Position numbers and translations under genes: made by a program. The notes under the pieces are model-generated. The model saw nothing but the letters and a program-made list of their open reading frames with translations, did no database searches and had not been told where the DNA came from. A stretch of 64,000 nt of DNA from Taudactylus pleione (Eukaryota; Chordata; Amphibia; Anura; Myobatrachidae): the NCBI GenBank assembly GCA_031769625.1, contig JAUIMM010000602.1, positions 868,001-932,000 of the forward strand. The letters run 5' to 3'. Of the stretch, positions 44,914-54,459 are shown one piece after another (within the stretch, counting starts at the first letter, position 1; each line of letters begins with the position of its first letter).

Positions 44914-46549
44914 TAATGCGGCTCCTCCTCCCATGTCAGAAAGTGTTACCGATGTTTTGTGTAAACTGTACCAATTGGGCAGTATGCAAAGCTGGTGAGA
45001 AAGCGGCTGCCTGAGAGGAAGTGTAACCAGGGCAGCACTAGTCTCCAGCATTATGGAAGTTCATCTGTGCATGTGCAAGGACCATTCTCCACTTAAATAC
45101 GGCTCAGGCAATTTGTCACATTATCCTCCTTGCCTGAGACATGGAACTCTGAAAGAGATCGTAGGGTTTCTTCTGCCCAAGGTTATTAGTTTTTCTACTT
45201 CCAACATCACAGTTTTGCTTCTGGTGCCTCCTTGGTGATGTATGATGGACACCCCAGGTATCTTCTCTATAAATACTCATGAGAACTTTTCCAGTAACTA
45301 TGGATGAAATTGCTGAACTGCATTCCATACAGCTCTCATTTCTAGTACATCTACATAGAGTCTCCTTTTTTTCTGTGACCAAGTCCTTTGTGTGATCATA
45401 TTAGTTACATGAGCTGGAATCTGTCATCGATGTTGCCCATGGATCTGAGAGTGACATACCCGGTGTCCTCAGTCCTGGGTCTTGTCACCAGATTAGAAGT
45501 TCTCCTGGTAGGTGATGACAGGCACAGTCTCCAGCTGTGATACCAGAGAGTAAAATATATTTTTGAACGAACGAACGCAAATAGCGAATGGCTCTGAATG
45601 AGGGCCATAGTTGTTTAGTCTCCTCTAAATGATCCTGATGTACTCCTATAAGGAAAAGTCTTTGCTCTTCTGTCCTGAAGGAACTGGGACAACTGTTGCT
45701 GTTCTTAGTAAAGATTGTAGGCAGTTCTGTAGATTGTCTAGTTCCATGAATTCTGAAGGATTCTTAGTTTGTATAAAAACATTTATTTCTGGATTCTGTA
45801 CAGTTTGGGGACTGGAGATAAACTGGGGGCTGGAGCGACACTGTGGGGACTGGAGATACCCTGGGGACTAGATACACTGAGGAAACTATCTATTATCCTT
45901 ATAAACTATGTGTGCATAGTACAAAAATCTGCCTCCTACAGGTGTTAGATTGGATAACAATAGACATTGTTGGTTTCTACGCTTTGGCCTATTAGTCTTA
46001 ATTTTTAAGATCCAAAAGGGCTGAGGTAGAAGGAATTGTAAACATGAGGAGAGAGCCTAGAAGAGCTGGGATCTTTTCAGAAGATTTTTCTCCAGTTTTC
46101 CTTAGACTAAAAGGTTTCATGCAATAAGCAGATTATCCAAAAGGTCTCTGATTGGACAACAGCTGCAAAAGAACTTAACTAGGTGGTTCATCTGGCCACT
46201 AATGCTGATCTTCATGATGAAGCTGTGGTGCTTAAAATAGCTTCACACAGATATGGATACATACAAGTCTTTTAGCATTATACTGGTGTTCTCCATGTGA
46301 TCCCATTCCCAAATGACTAAATCTTCCACCTCTTGATGTTCCCGGGAACCTCTGTTCTTGTGGCTGCAATCCTCAGAGATTCTCCTGCTAATGTGGGTGT
46401 TATTAGTGCCGTCATTCCCATAGATTCATGTTACTCAGCAAAGATTCCTCATTATCTAAGCTAAAGATCATCAGTGTTTCCTCACTGTCATCAGATCCAG
46501 CTATAGAGGAATCTTCTACTAATCAGGGGAATCCCTGAGTCCAGGCTTT
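44914..46549. other. Gene A intron d, unclassified part
   Basis: No gene recognised. 45585-45610 (CTCTGAATGAGGGCC) is a detached right end of the MITE group above. 45795-45875 has a short run of GGGGACTGGAGATA-type repeats. The rest shows no structure I can name. Confidence 0.45.
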
Positions 46550-46732
46550 GGGGAGATGTATCAAAGCTTCTTAAGTGTGGTCAAGTAGAGAAGTTGCCCA
46601 TAGCAACCAATCAGCATTTACCTATGGAGTCGGTAAAACAAACCTTCAACACCGACTTTTTAGTAAAATCAAGGACTCAGAATCTAAGGTTTCGGTTACA
46701 GACTCCACAGCCCTGTTTGATACATCTTCCCC
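46550..46732. mobile_element. Short MITE with GGGGAGATGTATCAAA ends, 183 bp
   Basis: The left end GGGGAGATGTATCAAA and the right end TTTGATACATCTTCCCC are inverted repeats. The body has AGTTGCCCATAGCAACCAAT. No coding capacity. The target duplication is not clear. Confidence 0.7.
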
Positions 46733-47329
46733 TTGTTCTTCTAGCCTCCCTGTGTAACAAAGATCTTCCTTAGTAACAAAAGCTTATCCCATTCATACAA
46801 GTTATTATATAAATTGCCCTGGAGGCTGGTTCCATCCCTTATCCTGGGACCTGCGTGTGCTATACAGTACTCCTTCCATGTGTGCAGGAAACCTCCCATC
46901 ACAGGCTGCACAGAGCTTATTATGTGGTCACTTGTTTGTCTTCTCCCCCAAAGACTCTGCACTGGCACTGAAGAGAAACACTAATAACTATGTATCAGGA
47001 TACAGAATATGGACACCCCCTAATTTAAGGAATTACCTTGGGAGGGGGACTTCCAAGTGTGTGGGATCAGGCTTCATCTCCAACCGGCTTCCAGACATGG
47101 TATCTTCCACCCTTGCAGCCAGAACTGGAGGACTGTAGAGAGCTCAAGGTTCCCGGCTTCTCACATCCTGCACGGCGCTACCAACGTGTCGCGGAGCATG
47201 TGCATCCTCAGTGCATCGATCTGTTTAGTTCAGGTGCTTTATGTTACATCACTCACTGGCAGTGATGCACGCGGGTCAGACTGCCCATCCTCAGCTTATA
47301 GATCTAACATGGTGCATTGCCAGGAACAA
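46733..47329. other. Gene A intron d, unclassified part
   Basis: Nothing recognised apart from overlapping short open frames without family resemblance. Confidence 0.45.
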
Positions 47330-47995
47330 TAAGAGAGATAAGCCTCTGTTAAAGCCAGGAACAAAGAGAGGTAAGCCTCTGTTACAGCCAGAAACAATGA
47401 GAGAGGTAAGCCTCTGTTACAGCTGGAAACAATGAGATAGGTAAGCCTCTGTTACAGTCAGGAAACATGAGAAGTAAGCCTCTGTTACAGCTGTAGACTA
47501 TGAGAGAGATAAGCCTCTGTTAAAGCTATAAACCATGAGAGAGAAAAGCCTCTGTTAAAGCCATAAACCTTGAGAGAGGTAAGCTTCTGTTACAGCTGGG
47601 AACAAAGAGGTAAGCCTCTGTTACAGCCAGAAACAATAAGAGAGGAAAGCCTCTGTTACAGCCGGATATGATGAGAGAGGTAAATCTCTGTTGCAGCCGG
47701 GTGCGATGATAGAGGTAAGCCTCTGTTACAGACAGGAACGATGAGAGATGTAAGCCTCTGTTACAGCCAGGAACGATGAGAGAGGTAAGCCTCTGTTAGT
47801 CGGGAACGATGAGAGAGGTAAGCCTCTGTTACAGCCGGGAACGATGAGAGGTAAGCCTCTGTTACAGCCTGGAATGATGAGAGAAGTAAGCCTCTGTTAC
47901 AGCTGGGAATGACGAGAGAGATAAGCCTCTGTTAGAGCCCGGAACGATGAGAGAGGTAAGCCTCAGTTGCAACTGGGAATGATGAGAGAAGTAAC
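47330..47995. repeat. Minisatellite, 33-bp unit, about 20 copies
   Basis: The unit is built from GAGAGGTAAGCCTCTGTTAC and AGCCGGGAACGAT with many substitutions; copies lose GAGA or one to three bases. On the + strand each copy contains AGGTAAG, a donor-like string, but gene A is read from the other strand. Confidence 0.93.
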
Positions 47996-48162
47996 CTCTG
48001 TTTCAGAGCCCACACACACTAACTGACCTAGACAGGAAAAGATACAGGTGACATGGAGAAGCATCAATATAGACATAACCCTTTGTGGGGACTGCCATGG
48101 AGTACTGACATAGAAAGTCTCTTCGTATATTGCTATTTGAGGAGACCCTAAATCCCACCTAC

Positions 48163-48260
48163 CTGATGCTCCTGTGGGATCCTGTGATTCTCCTCTGTAC
48201 AATCCTGTGAATAAAGAGGACGGGGACATCTCTCTGGGGTATTTCTGTTACTGGGTCCAT
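48163..48260 (-). CDS. Gene A exon d: linker exon of a frog C2H2 zinc-finger gene
   Basis: A 98-bp exon between acceptor CTCCTATAG and donor CAG|GTAGGTGGG. It encodes the family linker [18 protein letters not shown], then [15 protein letters not shown]. It is entered in phase 1 (G|AT gives D) from exon c and left in phase 0. It matches the gene B exon at 62188-62285 at nearly every codon and has the same length. No domain is known in this linker. The exon is intact. Confidence 0.85.
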
Positions 48261-48378
48261 CTATAGGAGACACACAGTGACTGAGTACATTGTATATATG
48301 TGATTATCAGGTGATGTGTGTATATTGAGGGCCTCATACCTAATCTCTCCTGTATAATAAATGAGAGTCTCTTCTTAC

Positions 48379-48502
48379 CCAGTGATGTGAGGGGCCGGTG
48401 ATTCTCCATCATCACGTCCTTGTACAGACCCCTGTGTTCCTCTATATACTCCCCCTCCTGCATGGAGACATAGACAGTGACATCCTGACACCTTATAGGA
48501 AC
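48379..48502 (-). CDS. Gene A exon c: KRAB-like exon of a frog C2H2 zinc-finger gene
   Basis: A 124-bp exon with acceptor GTGTGTGTCAG and donor CTGG|GTAAGAAG. It encodes [20 protein letters not shown], then [20 protein letters not shown] and LG, which aligns with a KRAB A box: DV near residue 7, LYKDVM near residue 27, E-N/H-x-x-L near the end. In KRAB proteins this box binds the KAP1/TRIM28 co-repressor. The conserved EEW triplet is QEG here, so the tryptophan is missing, and MLE reads MME. Binding to KAP1 may be weak or absent. Entry phase 0, exit phase 1. The exon itself is intact, with a normal acceptor, unlike its gene B partner. Confidence 0.87.
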
Positions 48503-48526
48503 CTGACACACACAATGGTACAGTCA

Positions 48527-49043
48527 TCACCCAGACACATCCCCTGGTGTTACTGTATAATGTCCTATTCCCAGCAGTCACTTCTCCAGTCATCACCCAG
48601 ACACATCCCCTGGTGTTACTGCATAATGTCCCATTCCCAGCAGTCACTTCTCCAGTCATCACCCAGACACATCCCCTGGTGTTACTGTATAATGTCCTAT
48701 TCCCAGCAGTCACTTCTCCAGTCATCACCCAGACACATCCCCTGGTGTTACTGCATAATGTCCCATTCCCAGCAGTCACTTCTCCAGTCATCACCCAGAC
48801 ACATCCCCTGGTGTTACTGTATAATGTCCCATTCCCAGCAGTCACCTCTCCGGTCATCACCCAGACACATCCCCTGGTGTTACTGAATAACGTCCCATTC
48901 CCAGCAGTCGCCTCTCCGGTCATCACCCAGACACATCCCCTGGTGTTACTGTATAATGTCCCATTCCCAGCAGTCACCTCTCCAGTCATCACCCAGATAC
49001 ATACCCTGGTGTTACTGTATAATGTCCCATTCCCAGCAGTCAC
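48527..49043 (-). repeat. Intron b minisatellite of gene A, 66-bp unit, about 7.8 copies
   Basis: On the - strand the unit reads GATGACTGGAGAGGTGACTG, CTGGGAATGGGACATTATAC, AGTAACACCAGGGGATGTGT and CTGGGT. The period is 66 bp, exactly 22 codons. Each unit contains CTGGAGAG|GTGACT, a copy of the exon b end and its splice donor. The array fills almost the whole intron between exons b and c. Both strands are open through it. The gene B array at 59855-61400 is the same family. Confidence 0.95.
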
Positions 49044-49228
49044 CTCTCCAGCTGAATGATCTTGTTGGTGAATTCCAGGATCTTCTGGTCATTGTGTCTC
49101 TCATGTATCAGTGAGTGAGGTGGAGGCACCGTGATGGGGCTCTGGGTACTGCTCAGTCCTCCTGACACACAGGGACGGCTGCTGGGTATCTCACAGTCAC
49201 CGGATGTCTTCTTCACTACTGTGTAGCC
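49044..49228 (-). pseudogene. Gene A exon b with a 7-bp deletion
   Basis: Acceptor AATACACAG, then GYTVVKKTSGDCE, the [20 protein letters not shown] segment, [20 protein letters not shown] and IQL, the second coding exon of this family. Against the gene B exon (59683-59874, 192 bp) it is 185 bp long: seven bases are missing right before the donor, where gene B codes LTGE. The exon therefore ends in phase 2 where exon c expects phase 0. Read-through gives a stop two codons later. This lesion alone would prevent a normal protein from gene A. Confidence 0.85.
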
Positions 49229-49335
49229 CTGTGTATTGGGTGAGACATAAAAAATCACTGCATACACTCCCAGATCAAATATCACTGAGCACAGATCCCC
49301 TCACTTCCCCAATCATGTCCCTGTATTATTACTAT
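49229..49335 (-). repeat. Remnant of the 73-bp intron a minisatellite in gene A
   Basis: On the - strand ATATCTATAGTAATAATACA, then GGGACATGATTGGGGAAGTG and AGGGGATCTG repeat one unit of the intron a array seen in gene B at 59077-59460. The rest is cut off by the GC-rich transposon at 49336. Confidence 0.75.
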
Positions 49336-49756
49336 AGATATAGCGTTCCCGCTAGGCTGATTTAGCGGGGTGCGGCGCCCTGCCCTCTTTCTGGAAGGCA
49401 AAAAGCGCCCTGCCCTCCAGAAGGAGGGCAAAAAGCGCCCTGCCCTAACAGCCTGCGGGAGCCGTCTTCACCCGCGGGTCATAGTGTCCTGCGGGTGAAG
49501 AAATGTGCGGTGACCCGGTCACCGCCGGAGAATAGACGCCGGGCGCATGCGCCCGGCCTCTATTCTCCCTGTCTGCAGGGCTTGGGGGCTGCCCGGCGTG
49601 TCCGTAAGTGCCGGGCACGCCCCCAAGAATGACGAAAAGGGGACGCGTATAATAGACACGCCCCCTTTTCGATGACCACACCCCCTTCTTGGTCGCGCGC
49701 ACGAACGTGCCCTCTCTAGCTCCGGCGCCCTGCCTCGCGCCGGAGCTAGAGTGAAC
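49336..49756 (+). mobile_element. GC-rich non-autonomous DNA transposon, family 1, copy 2
   Basis: It starts TAGCGTTCCCGCTAGGC and ends AGAGTGAACACTA, with an inner doublet of GGCAAAAAGCGCCCTGCCCT. It shares order and sequence with 29597-30000 and is less diverged from the inferred family pattern (more CpG kept), so it is the younger copy. It sits in the intron a minisatellite remnant of gene A. Confidence 0.75.
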
Positions 49757-50289
49757 ACTACAACAGGGGGTGTAACAGCTGTACAGAGGTGTCTTTAAGA
49801 CAGGGGAGGGTTAATAACAGAAGAGGTTAATAACACAGGGATAGGACAGCAGGCAGCCCAGGGGACACACAAAGGGTTACACAATACAGAATCCCATCAG
49901 TCACTCTGCACAAATGATGAAATGACAAATGACCGCACCTCAGATGTATGTTACATGTGTGACCAGCCTGCCGGCCGTGTGTGTGCAGCGTAGGGTGGGG
50001 TGAGACATGTCCTGGGGGATAATCAGTGACACTCTGAGGATCTGGGGACTGTCACAGCCACTGGCTGTCTCTGAGAGAGTCTCTATTGCTCAGGATAACA
50101 AGACGCCCTGACAGACAGTCTCAGCTCAGGGAGTGCAGCCCTTTGTTACATGGCCTGTCTGTGTCCTTCTCACACATCCTTCCCCAGCTCCTGTTATGTA
50201 TCATATGGTATATACATATGTATTATACCTACTGTGTGTTATTCCCTGACCACTCATTACTGTTATTATTACTCTGCAGCTGCTGCTAT
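49757..50289. other. Gene A first intron region; exon a not found
   Basis: This is where the start exon (MDKDKSHMTERIL type) should lie between exon 1 and exon b, but its sequence is not visible on the - strand anywhere between 49336 and 50925. Nothing else was recognised. Confidence 0.55.
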
Positions 50290-50925
50290 CATAACAGGAC
50301 ACCATAGGCTGCTCCCCCTGCATAATAATAACAACAACAGGACACCACAGGCTGCTTCCCTTGTATAATAACAGGACACCTTAGGCTGCTCCCCCTGTAT
50401 AATAATAACAGGACACCATAGGCTGCTCCCCCTGTATAATAACAACAGGACACCTTAGGCTGCTCCCCCTGTATAATAATAACAGGACACCTTAGGCTGC
50501 TCCCCCTGTATAATAATAACAGGACACCATAGGCTGCTCCCCCTGCATAATAATAACAGGACACCATAGGCTGCTCCCCCTGCATAATAATAATAACAAC
50601 AGGACACCACAGGCTGCTTCCCTTGTATAATAACAGGACACCTTAGGCTGCTCCCCCTGTATAATAACAACAGGAAACCACAGGCTGCTCCCCCTGTATA
50701 ATGATAACAACAACAGGACACCATAGGCTGCTCCCCCTGTATAATAATAATAATAACAGGACACCACAGGCTGCTCTTCCTTTATAAGAGTAATAACAGG
50801 ACACCAAAGGCTGCTCCCCCTGTATAATAATAATAACAGGACACAACAGTCTTCTCCTCCTGTATAATAATAACAGGACACCACAGGCTGCTCCCCCTGT
50901 ATAATAATAATAATAAATACAATTA
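50290..50925 (-). repeat. Minisatellite, 36-45 bp unit, about 16 copies, in gene A intron 1
   Basis: The + strand unit contains GGCTGCTCCCCCTGTATAAT and AATAACAGGACACCATA. Length varies mainly in the ATAATAATAACAACA part. It starts right after the putative exon 1 donor of gene A. Confidence 0.92.
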
Positions 50926-50926
50926 C

Positions 50927-51323
50927 CTGCTCCCAGCCGCTCTCTGCCTCTTCCTGTAATAAAAAAAACGCCCCCTATACATAACCACGCCCCTCTCATC
51001 TCCGTGTAGCTATGGCTCCTGTCTGCCCCGCCCCTTTTATCATACCCGTCCTCCTCCCATTTCCCTCAGTGCGCTGATTGGCAGCAGCGAGTAGCCAATC
51101 AGGCGGCACAAAGTAGGAAGGACGTCCTGTAACTAAGCAGCCACCTGCATCTGCCTCTCACAGCTTCATCACCAGAGTAACAGTTGTATAGTCTAATGGT
51201 GTCCTCATGTACGGTGACCGGCGGCCATATTCTTATAGTCTACCAGTCACAGAGCAGAGGGGGCGGGGACACATGGGGTTTAGCTGCCATTTTGTCATAT
51301 ACACTCCTAACAGCCAGAGCCAG
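50927..51323. promoter_or_regulatory. Putative bidirectional promoter with two divergent untranslated first exons
   Basis: GC boxes occur at 51026-51034 (CCCCGCCCC) and 51259-51268 (GGGGGCGGGG). ATTGG at 51077-51081 and CCAAT at 51095-51099 form an inverted pair 13 bp apart. On the - side GCTGGGAGCAG|GTAATT gives a donor at 50927/50926. On the + side CAGAGCCAG|GTAACG gives a donor at 51323/51324. Both would end short untranslated exons, one for each ZNF gene. No TATA box was seen in the centre. The region is free of the repeats that fill both sides. This is inferred from motifs and gene layout only. Confidence 0.55.
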
Positions 51324-51344
51324 GTAACGTGTCCTGTATATATT

Positions 51345-52030
51345 ATATTATTATTATATAGGGGGAGAGGGGACTGTACAGTGATATATGAGGGGGAATA
51401 ACACAGCTCCCAGCACACACTGATATGTGGTAGTATTATAATATAGGAGAGGGGACTGTACAGTGATATGAGGGAGAATAACACAGCTCCCAGCACACAC
51501 TGATATGTGGTATTATTATTATATAGGGGAGAGGGGACTGTACAGTGATGTATGAGGGGGAATAACACAGCTCCCAGCACACACTGATATGTGGTATTAT
51601 TATTATTATATAGGGGGAGAGGGGACCGTACAGTGATATATGAGGGGGAATCACACAGCTCCCAGCACACACTGATATGTGGTATTATTATTATATAGGG
51701 GGAGGGGACTGTACAGTGATGTATGAGGGGGAATCACACAGCTCCCAGCACACACTGATATGTGGTATTATTATATAGGGGAGGGGATTGTACAATGACA
51801 TATGGTAATAACAGCTCTCAGCACTCACTAATATGTGATATTATTATTATATAGGGGTGGGGGCCGTATAGTGATATATATGGGGGAATAACACAGCTCC
51901 CAGCACACACTGATATGTGGTATTATTATTATATAGGGGAGGGGACTGCACAGTGATACATGAAGGGGAATAACACAGCTCCCAGCACACACTGATATGT
52001 GGTATTATTATTATATAGGGAATAAGGGAC
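51345..52030 (+). repeat. Minisatellite, about 82-bp unit, about 8 copies, in gene B intron 1
   Basis: The unit contains GGGGACTGTACAGTGATATA, GGGGGAATAACACAGCTCCC, AGCACACACTGATATGTGGT and ATTATTATTATATA. Starts at 51381, 51463 and 51545 give a period of 82 bp. It begins some 20 bp behind the putative exon 1 donor of gene B, mirroring the array on the gene A side. Confidence 0.93.
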
Positions 52031-52424
52031 TGTACAGTACACATCAATTATGTCATTTTCCTCCACTTTGCAATTTATCACTCCAAAAATAACATGTCAT
52101 TATTGGGTAAGTTACGTTATTTAAAAAATTCATATTGCCAAATAAGTCCTTAAGGAGGGTGTCCCATTGTTTCTTAACTAAGTCCTGACATTTTTACCTT
52201 TTATATAGGGATTTTCCACAACTTTTTACCTGCTTAGGAGGTGATAACTAATTTGCAAAAATTGATATGTAGAATTCGCACCCGTGAAAAGCGCATCTAA
52301 TAGGATTGCGCGATAATTATTTATTTGCACCATAAGCCATTTTTCATGTAAAGAAGCATATCATGTCTAATTAAATGCTCCTCTTAATGTGATTGTGGGC
52401 ATGAAAATCTAACATTTTGGGGTG
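52031..52424. other. Gene B intron 1, AT-rich unclassified part
   Basis: No feature recognised between the minisatellite and the L1 5' region. Confidence 0.5.
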
Positions 52425-53157
52425 GCGTGACCTGGCTGAGCACTAGAGTGGACGTGCTTCACGTGGGCTCTGTCTGAAGGGCACAAAAAAAGGCACTTAT
52501 TCTAGCCCTTTCCTAATGCTGACCCTCCCCGAGGGGACCCCTTTGATTTCCCGGCTCCTGGAGACCCTGCTATATTGCTCGCGGGACCTCCGCTGCCCGA
52601 CTACTGCAGCGGACTACATCAGACGGGAAGCCGCGGCCTCAATTTAGCCCTCATCCCCAGTGAGCCGCTGCTGCCGGCAATAATCCCCGCTCAGATCCAA
52701 TTTGTTTGGAGGTCCTCTCCTGTGGCTGCGAGACCCCCACCGATGGTCGCCTAAAGCGAGCAACTCCGCGTGGAGCCTCTGGCGTGCCGACTTGGACGCG
52801 GCAGCACCCATCTGCTAATTGGCGCCAGGAACTCCAGTAACCCTGACGGGCATATATAACGGCTGCCGCACTTACCCACCTGGGTGACCCGCATTGGTGT
52901 CCTTCTGAGGGCCATCTCCTCTGCCTGAAAAAATAACCGGAGGATACAGAGGTGCTTTCTCCTTCTTGCACCTCAAGCTGCTGTGCGGAGCGTCCCCTGC
53001 ATACTGGACCCCTACATTGGACCCAGAAGGTAGGACAGATTGTCCTAATTAGTGGCCAGTCGCAGACCTGATTCACCTGCCTCTGTTGAATGGGGATCCA
53101 CTCGCTACTGCTGAACCTATAGACGCTGTATACGCTACTAAAAATTACATTCAAGTT

Positions 53158-53889
53158 ATGTTGGCAGAACTTAATAAAACACTCACTTCTAACTTCCAAC
53201 AACTCTCCGCAGACCTCCGCAACGATCTTGCTTCTCTAGCTAAACACACTTCAGCAGTGTAAGCCAAGACGGAATCACTCTTTAGGGGTTTGAATGATAC
53301 CTCACATGACATAGATTTTTTGCACCGTGAAGTGGAGTCTCTTAGAGACAAAAATGACCTTGAAAACAGGGAAAGACGGAATAACTTGAGAATCCGCAAT
53401 ATTCCTGAAACAATTTCTCCCCAGTCTCTTGAACCGTATCTGAAACGTTTTTTTCTGATGCTGGTACCCTCTCTCCCTGAGCAATCACTGCTTATAAAAA
53501 GGGCCCACAGAGCTCTCAGACCAAAACCAAAAGAAGATGCCACTCCGAGAGACATTATCCGAAAGTTTCTGTCCTTTAAAATTAAAGACCAAATTGTTGC
53601 TGCCAGTAGATCTACTTCACATATCTTTTTTGAGGTTTCTCACTTACAAATTTGTCAAGATTTAGCCCCATCAACTATCCTTAAATGTAGAGATTTGCGC
53701 AACGTTACCAAGGTGTTACGGGACAAAGAGTACAAATACAGGTGGGGCTTTCGATTGATTGTGGAGGTAAATGGCAGACAACTCTCTGTGCATAACGCTA
53801 AAGAAGGCAGAGAACTTTTGCATAAACTCCAACTATCTGATACCGACGCCCATACTTTTCGTGACGGGCAAGATGATCCCGCTCCCTGA
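53158..53889 (+). pseudogene. L1 ORF1 protein with one stop
   Basis: From the ATG at 53158 the frame is open except for one TAA at 53260-53262. ORF1 proteins of L1 elements are trimeric RNA-binding chaperones. The N-terminal part here is a heptad-rich coiled coil (LNKTLTSNFQQLSADLRNDL to about residue 75). The RRM region follows with ENRERRNNLRIRNIPE, then the C-terminal domain with REILLQ-like text (IFFEVSHLQICQDLA, TKVLRDKEYKYRWGF). It ends at 53887-53889. Confidence 0.82.
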
Positions 53890-54459
53890 GTTATGGGATG
53901 AGATGGAGTTCCGTTCCTGTCTTTTCTATGCTTTCCTCAAAGGTTATATTAACATGTTGTTTGTTCCTTCTTCTAGGATACCTGGATTGTTATAATATGC
54001 GCTAAAATTGTGTTGCATATGTTTATCTTTTATAGTTTTCCTTGAACTGGCATTGTGTATGGTTTAACTGTATTGGTTGATGGTACCAGGTGGACAGTTC
54101 CTCGTCCACTCATTCTCATACCACCCCCCCACTACCTGGGACTAACGAGAGGTATCTCTCACCATTCATTAGTTATCATATAAGTAGTATTTTTGCCCTC
54201 CCAAATATAGCGCCCACTAGAAATGCTTTGAAGTACTACTTTGAAGTACTTCATACATTTATTTTTCTAAAGGGCGTACTAATTGTGAACTTCATCCTTC
54301 AATTTTTTTTCTTTTTTTGGGGATAGAATTGCTCACTTTTCTATTGTTTTTCTATCCCTCCCCCCCTTTTTTTTTTATTTAAATTTATTTTATTTATTTT
54401 TTCCCTGTTTTAGGCAAAATTATTGGCATCTACTAGTAACAGGTTAATGGTTTTGAATC

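Noticed and set aside
48398..49059. Open frames of about 160-220 codons on both strands in the 66-bp array of gene A
   Set aside because: They follow from a repeat unit of 22 codons without stops and have no start or splice context of their own.
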